Shown: positions 34,201 to 45,215 of the stretch, one piece after another
Position numbering within the stretch: position 1 is the stretch's first letter
Layout of the letters: each line of letters starts with the position of its first letter
NCBI RefSeq assembly: GCF_037392515.1
Contig: NC_090288.1
Span: forward strand, 8,652,969-8,716,968
Reading direction: 5' to 3'
From: Haliotis asinina
Lineage: Eukaryota > Mollusca > Gastropoda > Lepetellida > Haliotidae
DNA length: 64,000 bases
The notes under the pieces: generated by a model
What the model saw: the letters and a program-made list of their open reading frames with translations, nothing else
What the model was told of the DNA's origin: nothing
Database searches by the model: none
Program-made: the position numbers and the translations under genes

Positions 34201-37200
34201 AACAAACGGATGACTCACTGATCACATGAATGTCTGGTCCTGAGCAGATTATTCACAGACCGCCTCCATACAAGCAGAATATTGCCGATTGCGCCGTAAA
34301 GCAACAAACCAACAAACGCTTTACAGAATTTTTACCTGCACTAAACGTTTCTCTGTGAGCGTTGATCCTCTTGTAAATGAAGTCAAGCACCTCGTCGTTT
34401 ATCTTCATGAACTTCCTGAATTTCGCTGTTGGATAAATTCTTAAAGGAGGGAATACATCTTCCAGGAACCCATTTCCTGCGTCTGTAGAGAAGGTGTCAA
34501 GTCCTTCACAGACTCTCAAGAACTCTTCATTGTCCGATGAAAACCTAACACAAAAGAGCTTTAAACACCATCCACAACATTCCAGCCATATCACCAGACG
34601 GTCTGTTAAAATATGTCTAAACAAGACAACCCAGTGGTTGATGTCATGAACATCGATCTACGTAAGTATGGTACGATACTTATTAGGCAACCAGGTAACC
34701 GGGCCTGACCAGCCGTCCCTTAGGACAAGACAAGAGTCACCAGAAGATGACAAATACCCGCCGGTCCCCACAAATGTGAAGGAACATATCATCTGACAGT
34801 TACTTAAAGTCCAAATTGAATTTCTAATACCAAATTCATGTCCAAATTGTTTCCATGGAAATATAGAAAAACATAAATGCCAAAAATCTGCAAACAGGCA
34901 TCGTTTCAAGATCTGTTTAATGTATCTGCCAAGTGGTCTATAAATATATTGAACAGTTTCCGAGTTTTGATCCGGAAACCAGGCCCACCCTCCCTTTTGA
35001 TCGAAATTAAGTCCAGATCATTTCCATGGAAACCACTTAAAATGCCAAATGTCTCATACATCTGCCTAGTTTTAGTGATAGATATTGAGCGAGTTTTATA
35101 TATGCTTCGGAAACAATTAGGACCAAACCCTTTCCAAGGTAATCCAGAAATACAAAAATGGAAAAGATCTGTAAATAGTAAAACCCGCCATTTTAGGTCC
35201 TGTTTGATATATATGCCAATTTTGGTTGAAAATTATTGAACGGTTTTTTGTCATGCTCCGGAAACGAAATGATTACGGACGGCCAGACTGTGTCCGTGGA
35301 TAAACATATTGCTGAAGATCAGTTCTAATTCGCATCTTTCTTAGTGTTATATCTTCAAATAACATGCAAACATACATATTGCAGTTGTTCTGCCCATCCC
35401 TTCACAAGTGGTACTTCGGTACAAAAATCGGGAAATCTACAAAACACAACCGCGGGACACGGGACAAGCGAATTTTGCGCCGCACTCCAGCTATATGGCG
35501 GCGGTCTGTAAATAATCGAGTCTGGACCAGACAATCCAGTGATCAACAGTATGAGTATCGACTGTGCAATTGGGAACCGATGACATGTGTAACAAAGTCA
35601 GCGAGCCTGGCCACCCGATCCCGTTAGTCACCTTTTATGGCAAGCATAGGTTGTCGAAGGCATGTTCTGCCCCGGACCATCACTGGTTCGTGACACGAGA
35701 CATTCAAAGTGCTATGAATTAAGAAATAGTTTAGAGAAGATTTCAAGTCATTCAGAACGGTCGGAGAGGGCATTTTGTTATCATCAAACCAGTGTCTTTA
35801 ACCGGAAATAATCATCATGGCGGCGAACTGTAACAAATATGAAGTAACATTAATGTTCCTCACTTCTCGTTGAAGCAGATCTTGCTGATGATGTTGAAGA
35901 TGGCGAGGTTGAAGTAGTTGTAGATATCAAACGACCCCGTCTCTTTCCCCATCTCCACCGTCACAAATTCCATAACCTCAGCTATCGTGTCCTGAAACCT
36001 CTCGCCTTTCATGTAGTACCTGCGAAACAAAACTCTTTAAAGGTTCTAGTTTGCCGATGTTACCCCATTAAATGTCTCCAGTGTTACAGTATTAACGTCA
36101 TTCGTGGCTGACTTTCCATAAGTATGAAAAATATAAGCGACAAAAACTTTCCGCAATCTTAAGAAATTTCTGCTGAATGCAGAATCGACTGAACAATTCC
36201 AACAATATCATGAGCATGTGTTCACGAAAACCTGAAGCCACCCTGCACCACCGGCAGTACCCGTTAGAAGCAAACACAACTCTGAAGCCACCCTGCACCA
36301 CCGGCAGTACCCGTTAGAAGCAAACACAACACTGAAGCCACCCTGCACTACCGGCAGTACCCGTTAGAAGCAAACACAACACTGAAGCCACCTTGCACTC
36401 CTGATGACACCCGACAGAAGCACATAGGCATAAGACGATAAGATACGCAATGTCTGCCTTTGTTTCTCAACTTACTTCAGGGCCCTCAGTGCCAGTTTCC
36501 GATGAAGTTGCCACGTCGGTCCATAATCTGAGAAAGCAATGTCCTTGCCTCCCTCGGAGAAGGCCAATGCTTAAAACAGTCATACCAAAAGTGGAATCAA
36601 TGCAAATACTGTACACGTTGTGAGACATCACGGTGATTGCATATTTACTTTCCAAGGTTTATAGAAATGATAAACGTATACTTTAGTTGTGTTTACCTTC
36701 ACGTGTTGAGTGGAAAATATAAACTGCGCGTGCACGAATTCATTGTGCTGGTTTGGGTACATTATTTTATTATGTTATTTTACTGAACAAACCTGAGAAC
36801 GTCTGTGGCCGACCAGCAAAGTCCACAGACTTCCCCACGAACGCTTCCTGGATCACCTCCACGTTGTTGAGAAACACACAGCGTATTGGACCTACAAGGA
36901 ACAAGTCATGCTGACAGTCACTAGTAACATCCAACAGACTTTGTGACTTTATATCCCAGCCATAAGACCATGGCCTGTACTCGGTAAAATCCACAACGGT
37001 CTCAGCCCAACAATCCGTAATTTGGGCCAGTGAAGGTTCGTGTTATGAAGCTGGAGTAAAACTATTAAACTATTTTAGCTCTTGAATGTTTTTGTTATGT
37101 ATTGTTGACAGAAAACTTCGAAAGATATTGCTTAAATATGTATAGATGTGCTACGACTACAGTGTAATGAGGAAAAACGGCGAAATATTAATCTATGCAT

Positions 37201-37353
37201 CTGTCCATCGTGCAGTTTAGGAGTGGAAGAAAAATACCACTTTTTGTACACCGATATACCATGCATACGAACCAACAGACCCAAAGTACTTGTCATTGTA
37301 TTAACATATATTTATATATCGTAAACCCAAACTTTATTATTGCATACGTATGT

Positions 37354-37449
<96 letters not shown>

Positions 37450-37464
37450 CACTTCATATATATG

Positions 37465-37532
<68 letters not shown>

Positions 37533-38451
37533 GAAATGTGTGTATACGTCGTGCCTGTGACATGTAGACAATTAAAAAGACTTGATTTGAAGTACTGGGA
37601 GTTGATGTAGTCTTAGAGCTAAGGTCATTAATCATTAACCGCCATTAATCTTTTTAGGATACTTTGAATGAGTGAGCACGGTTCTACGAACATTTTAGCA
37701 ACATTCAGGCAATCACCACGACAGAAACACTATGAGTTAGCTGCACGTATTGAACCCATCAGGGTACCGTACCCAGGGCTCCAGATACACTGGATTTGCT
37801 CTCATAGTACAGCTGCGTGAAAAATGGACTCGACACTGTACAATGAAATATAGCACAGGTAATTGCACCTCAAACGTGACTGGAGGAGTTACTTGTCTTT
37901 ACATCATTATAGTTATATCACTGAAACCAAGAACAATTTAAACCAATCAGAAAGCTGTTTTACCAAGGTCAAGGGTAATCACCGGGCCGTACTTCTTTTC
38001 CAGCTGCACCAACATCCGGTACAGTGACTTATCTTGTATAGCTGCAATTGATTGTAACGAAACACATGTATTTTGACTTTTTGTAAATGTTGAAAATATT
38101 TATATACATCCTGGTAGAGCCTCACTTAAAATTTTAAGCTTTCGAAGCATGTAACTTTGAAATCTGAAATGTATTTATGTCTTTAATATCAAAGTTTAGA
38201 GAACGTTCGTGTAGACTTAAACTCAGGGTTGTTTCAAATTTGGAGACTTCAAATTATAAACATTTTCCGTCTGCTTTGGTGTTCAACTTACCCAAAATGT
38301 TGCCAAGCAATGGCAGACCACGTGGTCCTGGTGGAAATTTGTAACGTTTCCGGGTCATGAAATACACCATTACAGTCGCTGCCAAAACCAGCATAAGCGT
38401 GATCCGGTACTCCAAAACGGCTGAACTGATCCATTCCAAAGTTCCAGCCAT
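28251..38451 (-). CDS. Cytochrome P450, CYP2 clan (CYP1/CYP17-like), paralog C, complete
   Basis: Heme-thiolate monooxygenase, predicted ER membrane; substrate unknown. Exons in coding order: 38451-38292, 38041-37964, 36891-36793, 36569-36476, 36019-35864, 34544-34336, 33937-33809, 30733-30629, 29168-29034, 28597-28251. Total 1512 nt (503 aa plus TAA); all introns GT-AG, phases as in genes A, B and D. Membrane anchor about residues 16-32, PPGPRG at 40-45, C-helix WQLHR at 132-136, I-helix AGLDTS at 309-314, ExxR at 366-369, PERF at 421-424, heme loop FSVGKRACMAE with Cys448; the loop Gly after the Cys is replaced by Ala. Near-identical to gene D in exons 1, 8, 9 and 10. Intron 7 is enlarged to about 3.1 kb by two DNA transposons. 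A non-coding leader exon (donor at 38846) splices to an acceptor ending at 38461, 9 nt before the ATG. No disabling change seen; likely functional. Confidence 0.95.
30818..32127. mobile_element. Non-autonomous DNA transposon with TTAA target duplication, intron 7 of gene C
   Basis: Terminal inverted repeats AGGTCACATGCAAC begin at 30818 and end at 32127, flanked on both sides by TTAA (30814-30817 and 32128-32131). That is the piggyBac-type target-site pattern. The 1.3-kb interior has only short frames (30845-31093 and 31769-32074) and no transposase I can recognise. The equivalent introns of genes A and D lack it. Confidence 0.75.
32520..33230 (-). mobile_element. Tc1/mariner-like element, internally deleted, intron 7 of gene C
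   Basis: Imperfect 28-bp inverted termini (CTCATGGAAAAA... and ...TTTTTCCATGAG) are flanked by TA on each side (32518-32519 and 33231-33232). Minus-strand transposase remnants: GGLLWCNHKTDLVLVDGRI and GVRYRDEIWNPTVIPFA at about 33048-32900, then WPAKSPDLNPIEHLWDVLG at about 32855-32800, which carries the third catalytic acidic residue. The segment that should hold the second Asp is deleted with a frameshift, and the N-terminal half is absent, so the element is dead. Confidence 0.88.
33262..33380 (-). mobile_element. SINE-like fragment followed by a second copy of the Tc1-like terminus
   Basis: 33262-33345 has the reversed blocks GGTGGTCAGACTCACTC and CCGTTGATCACTGGATTGTC. Directly after it, AACATGCGTTACTTTAAAAT and TTTTCCATGAGTATA (33352-33382) repeat the right end of the neighbouring Tc1-like element. 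Confidence 0.55.
34230..34318 (-). mobile_element. SINE-like remnant, intron 6 of gene C
   Basis: GAATGTCTGGTCCTGAGCAG, ATTATTCACAGACCGCCTCC and GCGCCGTAAAGCAACAAACC. The same remnant lies at 51391-51482 in gene D, again just before exon 6, so it predates the C/D duplication. Confidence 0.6.
34560..34770 (+). mobile_element. SINE-like repeat beside exon 6 of gene C
   Basis: CAACATTCCAGCCATATCAC, GTTGATGTCATGAACATCG, GGTACGATACTTATTAGGC: same insertion and position as 2965-3180 in gene A. Confidence 0.55.
34795..35280. repeat. Dispersed repeat with internal sub-units, intron 5 of gene C
   Basis: Matches 3185-3740 of gene A block for block (TTTCCATGGAAATATAG, CATCGTTTCAAGATCTG, GCTCCGGAAACGAAATG). 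Not found in gene D. Confidence 0.6.
35466..35690 (+). mobile_element. SINE-like element, intron 5 of gene C
   Basis: GCGCCGCACTCCAGCTATAT, GGCGGCGGTCTGTAAATAAT, GACAATCCAGTGATCAACAG, CAAAGTCAGCGAGCCTGG and TTCTGCCCCGGACCATC. Orthologous with the copy at 3908-4150 of gene A; absent from gene D. Confidence 0.8.
36228..36425. repeat. Tandem repeat of about 50 bp, intron 4 of gene C
   Basis: Roughly four copies of a unit with CTGAAGCCACCCTGCAC, CACCGGCAGTACCCGTTAG and AAGCAAACACAAC. Gene D has an independent array of about three copies at 53588-53745; gene A has only a single related stretch near 4745. Confidence 0.9.
37357..37532. repeat. (AC)n-(GT)n-(AT)n microsatellite forming a long palindrome, intron 2 of gene C
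   Basis: (AC)n at 37357-37452, a centre ACTTCATATATATGAAGT, (GT)n at 37467-37508 and (AT)n to 37532. The stretch 37411-37508 is an almost perfect 98-bp inverted repeat with essentially no loop. Absent from gene D, which has only GTAATATATGTGAAATGTG near 54855. Confidence 0.95.
37665..37800 (-). mobile_element. Degraded SINE, reversed, intron 2 of gene C
   Basis: GAATGAGTGAGCACGGTTC, ACATTTTAGCAACATTCAGG, ATCACCACGACAGAAACAC and CGTATTGAACCCATCAGGG. The same copy is in gene D at 55000-55130. Confidence 0.55.
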
Positions 38452-38846
38452 AGTGTTTGACTAAATTGACAACAAAAGTCACCAGGAAAAGACAAATCCC
38501 CTTGTACAATGGCAAGAATACGTAACCTGATTATGACTTTAGTTCAAGCTTGGTACATCAGAGCTCTGTGAAGATTTCTCTAATCTTTCTGTCCGAATTC
38601 AAGAATAGCACGAGGTATATAAAATACCATGTAATTGAGATTTGGAAGTCGTCATACCCCGTTAAGACCCTCAAGCAAATAGTTCATGGCCAGCTCCAAT
38701 CGTCCAACAACAGTCCAAGAGTCAAAAGCACCAACCAGATGCTGTGTCACCTAATGCAGTGAAAATGGCCCTGAAATATTCTCTGAAACCGTATAGAGTT
38801 TTGAGAAACAAACACACGGAAAAGTTCAGTAATGGCAGGAACTTAC

Positions 38847-38905
38847 TGTTATGAAGGTAGATCCGCTGCAGAAGAGTCTAAGTTTCAAAGTGTTCAGCTA
38901 AAGCG
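38847..38905 (-). other. Non-coding 5' leader exon of gene C (start unknown)
   Basis: On the minus strand CTTCTGCAGCGGATCTACC... ends at donor GTAAGT (38846-38841). The acceptor TCAATTTAG (38461) precedes TCAAACACT and the ATG at 38451. A TTATATT box at about 38943-38935 could place the start near 38905, but genes A and D lack it. The block is conserved in A and D. Confidence 0.6.
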
Positions 38906-38954
38906 ACACATGACTCCACAGCGACAAAAGCGAATATAAATAATGCCTGAATGT

Positions 38955-38968
38955 GGTCACGTGACACG
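38955..38968. promoter_or_regulatory. Conserved CACGTG element upstream of gene C
   Basis: GGTCACGTGACACG, about 110 bp upstream of the leader-exon donor; counterparts lie at 7811-7824 (A) and 56259-56270 (D). Confidence 0.5.
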
Positions 38969-39202
38969 GCTTACATTCGCTCACGAGGTAGCGAATCATG
39001 GTTTGGTTCAATGACAGAGGGGTCAGCTCAAAATCCGATATGCTTGTATGGAAATAAATGTTCCATTGACAAAAATAATACTTTTACTGGAGCAGAACCA
39101 ACAACGAAGAAACATGTCATTACTCTATAGCACCAGATCAAAAACAGCAGATATGATGTGCAATGTACGAATACCCCCACCTCACCCCACGTCGCCCCTT
39201 CC

Positions 39203-39227
39203 CCCTCTTTCTCTGTCTGTCTGTCTA

Positions 39228-39278
<51 letters not shown>

Positions 39279-39285
39279 ATCACAC
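39203..39285. repeat. Compound (TCTG)n(TC)n(CA)n microsatellite
   Basis: TCTGTCTGTCTATCTGTC..., then CTCTCTCTCT, then CACACACACA; upstream of gene C and absent from the D block. Confidence 0.92.
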
Positions 39286-39756
39286 ACAACGCACGCACAA
39301 TGATCGATAAATGTTTTGGAAAGCCAACATTTGATGTTGTTGATAAATATACAACGGGGGGTTTTTGCACGAAGGAACGATGCTCCACTGGCAATACTAG
39401 CTCGTCAAATGACGGGTTCGGGTAATCGTTTGTCTGGCACGAAGGTAAACAGCATAGTAAATGCCAAGTCAGCCATTCGTGAACATCTTCACACGAACAG
39501 GCCTGGGTCGTCTCGACCTCTTCTGAATGACGGTCTTATTGAGTGTTGGTGACTCAGCGAGGAGAGCGCCACGTGTCATGATACACGTGCAAGACTACCA
39601 CATGACCATTCCGTTATGGTATGGTAAACAAACCATTGTCGTGGGAAATAATGTTGTGTAACCTCACCGAGGTGGGATTACGGTACTTGCGTACCCGTGT
39701 GGTACTTGTATGGCGCTATTCACTCCGAGGCCACAGTCATGTACACTTATTGTAGC

Positions 39757-40365
39757 AGTTTCATATACTGTCATGGTATTGTAGTGGTCTGGTGTTGCCA
39801 TGGTATTGTAGTGGTCTGGTGGTGTCATGGCATTGTACTGATGTGGTGTTGCCATGGTATTGTAGTGGTCTGGTACTGTCATGGTATTGTACTGGTGTGA
39901 TACTGACATGGTAATATACTGGTGTGGTGTTGCCATGGTATTGTAGCGGTCTGGTACTGTCATGATATTTTACAGTTGCGGTGTTGTGATAGTATTGTAG
40001 TGGTCTGATGTTGTCATGGCATTGTACTGGTGTGGTGTTGCCATGGTATTGTAATGCTCTTGTGCTTGCGTGGTACTGTGGTGTTGTCACGGTATTGTAC
40101 TGGTCTGGTGTTGTCATGGTATTGTACTGGAGTGGTGTCGTCATGGTTTTTTTGGTTGTGTGGTGCTGTCATTGTACTGTACTGGTGTGGTGTTGCCATG
40201 GTATTGAACTGGTCTGGCGTCGTCATGGTATTGTAGTGGTCTGGTGTTGTCATGGTATTGTACTGGTGTGGTGTTGTCATGGTACTGTACTGGTCTGGCG
40301 TTGTCATGGCATTGCAGTAGTCTGGTGTTGTCATGGTATTGTACTGGTGTGATTTTAAGCAACAT
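39757..40365. repeat. Minisatellite of about 27 bp, roughly 22 copies
   Basis: Unit GGTATTGTAGTGGTCTGGTG plus TTGTCAT with variants (ACTGGTGTGG, GCCATGG). It sits inside the upstream flank of gene C where the D block has a different microsatellite. Long frames on both strands here are translations of the repeat. Confidence 0.95.
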
Positions 40366-40929
40366 GCAGAGTACTGTCAATGTCAGTGTGCGTATTTAAG
40401 GAAAGATGTGCCCGACACAAAATCCCAAGGTAAGGTTAACATTAGTAAAGACCATCGAAAGGTTAACACCCCCGAATAAATATGTCGTCAATGTAGGCGT
40501 AAAGTAAAGTCAGGGTGTTGTACTGGTGGTACCGATCTGTTACACGAGGCTTGGAAGAACAATATTTAGCTACATGTACTTAGTACAACAGGAACTTAGT
40601 ACAAGAATCGGCGCGCACCACAAAAACCCCCGAAACGGATAATGCCAGTGAAGTACTTCCTGTGGTTTTTTCCCTCAATAAATATATCGTCGATATGGGC
40701 GCAATACAGTGCCTCCTGTTTAACCATTATAACATCACTAAACAAACATAGAAGGGCAGTTCTGTTTGCTGACACAGGTCAGAAATAAATAATTACCTAC
40801 CTAAGTAATTTTGTATTAATCCTTCAATAGATAAATTCATCTTAATTAAGAAATCCACTTATAAACATATATTTTAACCACTCACATATATACAAAAGCA
40901 AAACTGTATTATTTATTGCAAATTTTAAA

Positions 40930-42380
40930 ACTCACTCTGAAATTGACCAAACACATCAGGGATGGTTAGTGTTTGCACAAATGAGATATATGATGTGCAA
41001 AACTGTATTTTGCTTTCTAATTGTCCTATTGTTTAAACTCATACTGTTCACACTGTAAATGATCTGTATGTTCTTTGTGTCACTAAATGTGATTCATGAG
41101 AATACACGTTCTCTCCTTGATGCAGTGAGTGAGCTTGGGACAGTATCCCAGGTATATGAGCTTACTTGTAATGTCGGCGGGAAAGCCGTCAGCATTATTA
41201 CTTTGTTAAAAACAGGTAGCGTGCTGCACACAACACACCCAGAATGTTTTGCTTGTTTGTTTGAAGGCATTATATCACGACGCACTTCTCTGGCAATAAA
41301 TAATGCATTTCTATCAATTCTATCTAATAATAATATGATCGGTGGTCATGCTTTTGATCACAGGATCGGATGGTCAGACTCGCTGACATGGTTGACACAT
41401 GCCATCGGTTGCAAGTACCACAGGTCGGTGGTCATGCTTTTGATCACTAGATTGTCTGGTCCAGACTCGATTATATACAGACTAGCACCAATCTACCCCA
41501 TTGGGATACGGCGTGCTGCGTAGATTGCTAATGTCATCACTGGTTTGTCTGGTCCAGACTCCATTAACGTACATGGAAACAACAGGGACTATCAAAGTGA
41601 CGCACCTCTACACCGCATCATGCGACGTGTTAGACAACTGGGCTATCCCCTAACACCCCTAACTGAACTGAATTGCCCCCCTGTACCCAACTCACTTTTA
41701 GTCTTCCTCACGTGGACATTAGACATTTTATGACCCTATTGTAAAACACCCCACAGTATTTGAATAAGTATGCCTGCTCTACCTTTACCTAGCTGCATTT
41801 GTCAAACCAGTCATAAACAACTTTGACACACCCGACAAAACCTCTACAGGGCTACAGTGTTAATCAACTCAGAACATAAAGTACTGACACTTAACATCGT
41901 CTTTCTGCATTTGTTTGGTTTGCCCCCGAAGCTTGAATCTCGGACGTTAAGAAACCCAAGTAGCCCAGATATTCGCCTCGTCTCGGTAACCGCCTACCTC
42001 GTGTCAACAGCCTCAGTTGTTCATTTCACTTGCGGAGACGGAAGAGGAGATAACTCTAGATTCGCAGTTGTAAGTGAGCCTGTTCAACACACCGTTCCTA
42101 TCTTCTGTGGCATGTTGCATTGTGCATTGTGTGTGTTCAATGAATGTAGGCATTAAGGTGCAACATGTCTGTTGTGTAGACAGGCAGGCCCCAATGTCAC
42201 GTGATTGAAATGCAAGCAATGGCGTGGGTCACGGTGAACGAGGCCAGTTATTCTGGGAGGCCTATATGATGTTCAGCGACGAATACAGTTATCCACGTGT
42301 AACTGCTTACATTATGGAAATATGTCATGTTAACCCAAGACACGTGTGCGGGCGATTTCAGAATTCTATTATTTACGACG
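40930..42380. repeat. Upstream part of duplication block 1
   Basis: Matches 57003-58420 upstream of gene D: CTCTGAAATTGACCAAACAC, GGGACAGTATCCCAGGTATA, AATGTCGGCGGGAAAGCCGT, ACTTAACATCGTCT, GTGGAGACGGAAGAGG-like blocks are in the same order. A short conserved plus-strand frame (about 41115-41205) is open in block 1 but ends at a stop in block 2. Confidence 0.75.
41345..41580 (-). mobile_element. SINE-like elements, reversed, two abutting copies
   Basis: GGATGGTCAGACTCGCTGAC, ATGGTTGACACATGCCATCG, TTTTGATCACTAGATTGTC and TCTGGTCCAGACTCGATTAT; a second short copy of TGGTTTGTCTGGTCCAGACTC follows at 41541. The D block has the equivalent at 57355-57600. Confidence 0.75.
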
Positions 42381-44911
42381 TGTTTATAAACATAAACTGC
42401 TAACCGCACTCAGCAATGTTTCATGAAGTGGTTGGAGCCGTAATTGATCTATTAAAGGTGTAATATATTGTTGTTTAGATATAGGTATAAAATCTACACG
42501 CACATCATTCAAATCATTCAAATGTATTCAATACCGCTTATAGTAACTATACACACACACAACAGCAAACCAAAGATTGAATAAGAGGATACTCGTATAT
42601 CATGTATCTCCCTTTCCAAATAACACATCTTCCCGTATCGTAAATACGGTAGTACACTGGTCACACAGTTTGTGAATGGGGAGTTTCACTGGTAGGCGCG
42701 TGTCTGTATGTTGACAATGTTATTGGGCTGTCAGTCGCTTATATAGGCTTCACACTAGGGTGATACACATGTACAACCGTAGATTGTGCACAAGCTGTGA
42801 GTCAGGCTAGATTGTATACTGTGAACAATCTGAAGCGAACTAGTTTTAGATAAACTAGATTTAAGGATGTCAAACAGACGACTCGTGTTTGATTACAGTG
42901 ATACTGACAAGCATGCCACTACTTAAACCATTGTATCATACTTATACAAGTCAGTGTATCATTCAGGTATTGAACATTGCTCCAAATCCTTCAGTTATTG
43001 ATATTATGCACCTGCGGGTTGCACTGACAACCACATTGACGCCATGCGTGTCTTCATTGAGTACACTTTGAGAAGCTATGGTTTTCAGTCTGAACACCTC
43101 TCTGTAACGTAATGTTATGCACAAGACTTAGTGTAGACGCGATCAGTTATTTTCAGATCTTCACCGATTTCGGATTATAATCTTGAAGTAAAACTTTTCT
43201 ATCATTATATTGTATGAGTTGACCACATTGTGAAATGATGAGTTGGAACGATCTCTTCCCGAAGTGGAAACTATGTGCACTCTGCGATTAAGGGTACTAT
43301 TGCTTGCCACTATGATGTCTCATAGATTGCTTCCAACTCTTTCCCAACAAACGTACCTTCATGGTATTGCACTAATCAGTATTCTAAATGATACAGTTAT
43401 GGTTCAAACCATCTAGTTTTAAAATGCCAAGCCCTGAAGTAAAACAGCATACATATTTTAGTTGACACGGTTAAAGTCAAACCGTGCGGTCTATCTGTCG
43501 GCACAGTGATGAAGAATTCTTTACAATAAGCTCCTATCCATGTGTATTTCAAACCATTTGTTTTTAAAACATCATACTCTGACTTCAGTCCTGAAGTAAA
43601 ACTAAAACTGAAAAGCATGTATGTCATCACGTTTCAACATCAACTTTCCGAGTCGGGACAGCGCTGAATAATTCTTTACAAAGACGTTCGCTCTGCCGAG
43701 CGCAGGAGATTTGAAAGAACGGGAAAACACGTGAGTTGTCAAGCGCGCTCAATTCAAATTGGGCTTACGGGTACTGTCTCCCTGTCTATTTGTTTCCTGA
43801 TGAAAAGGTTTTCTGCATTTATAAACACACTCACACACCTTTCAATTCCCTTTCCTCGCTTTTGACGAGCGCACCTGGCGGTGATCGCACGACTTGGCTC
43901 AGCCAATCAGTTCCCCTCAACCTTCTCTCCGGTTACCTCCGGCAAAAAAGGTGTCTGCTCCCACCTATAATACTGCTAATATGTTAAACCCAAATGAAAA
44001 ATTACTAATGAACGTGCACTAGAATCATTTCAATACATTCAATTGAAGAAAATGTGAATATCTAAGAAAGAGTGTAGTGTGCCTGTACATTGAGCTTGAA
44101 CAGACTGAGAGAGATGTTGGTGACTCTGATAATCTAACCGTAACGGGTACCCCATAATCGGCCAATATTGGCACAGGACGGGGAACCAATTCCATGTCGG
44201 GCGTTTAAGTTCATAGCAGTGACCTAGGCGTTGTTCTTTGTCTCCAGAATGAAGTTTGTGTATCTGTGTTCTACAAACGGCAACACCGACAATGTCTGCT
44301 ATATGACGTATTGTTTCTGTCGCCGCAGGACGGAGAAGAAGAGGCGTGTGCAATCTATTACAGCATCAGAAAGGGTGAGCATATATGCCAAGACATTTTT
44401 TAAATGGAAATGGCGGTTCACGCAACATATGATTAGAACTTTTCAGTGTCCAAAGAAATTATTTTTAAATTGATTGTGTGAACGACCATTGCAATGATGT
44501 ATTCAAGGTTTAATATTGTACCATTTTTCATGAATGTGTTTTGGGTTTTGCGCCGATATTCCTGCCTATGGACAAAAGAAATTAACTTCATGCATTACAC
44601 CCATGGGCTGCCAAACGCTTTAACCACACAACCGTTAACATGTTTCTGGAACTTCTAAAAGATGTTTTGGATCTGAAAAAATATTATTTACTAAAACGTG
44701 AGCTTTGTGTCTGTGTCCAGTAATGTACGTCAGCTCTCATGGAGAGGTTGTGGTGGTATGTTTTAGCCTCTTCCAAAATCATTTTCTGTACAAGAAGTTG
44801 ATCCTTGCACCCCCAACATCCCTTTCTCGCTCCCTTCTGCTCTCTGTAAATATTGTCTGTGGAAGAGCAGTAAGATGGTACGAGGTTTTAAGATGACACG
44901 AGGTTAGTAAG

Positions 44912-45055
44912 AAGACACATTATTATCAACTAAAGACCTTCCTATTCCGTGAGCACTATGACTTTTGAACTATGTGCCGCTTTGAGCATACACGAGAGTA
45001 TGGAATCTAGCGGGATACAAAACTACAGTATTGTTATTATTATTATTATTATTAC
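44912..45055 (+). mobile_element. 3' end of a non-LTR retrotransposon (LINE)
   Basis: The plus-strand frame 44912-44968 reads KTHYYQLKTFLFREHYDF then stop, typical of the C-terminus of a LINE reverse-transcriptase ORF. It is followed by a short 3' UTR with CCGCTTTGAGCATACACG and GCGGGATACAAAACT, and a (TTA)n tail at 45033-45053. The 5' part is missing, as expected for a truncated insertion. Confidence 0.7.
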
Positions 45056-45215
45056 AAGACAGTCCAGTGATCATGAGTTTCGATCTATGCATTTTGGATA
45101 CGATGACATATGTCACCAAATCAGCGAGCCTGACCATCCGATCCCCAACCCGCTTACTACGACAAGCATGGTTTGCTGAAGACAAATTCTAACCCTGATT
45201 TTCACGGATCAATGT
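45056..45215 (+). mobile_element. SINE-like element directly after the LINE tail
   Basis: AAGACAGTCCAGTGATCATG, GATACGATGACATATGTCAC, CAAATCAGCGAGCCTGACC, GACAAGCATGGTTTGCTGAAG and ACAAATTCTAACCC; the 5' part of the family is missing. Confidence 0.7.

Noticed and set aside
37195-37635. Open frames of 92-121 codons across AC/GT/AT tracts
   Set aside because: Dinucleotide repeat translations; the region is intron 2 and upstream of exon 3 of gene C.
39664-40380. Repeat proteins rich in Tyr-Asn-Thr or Trp-Cys-His
   Set aside because: Product of a 27-bp (in-frame) minisatellite; no start context or splice support.
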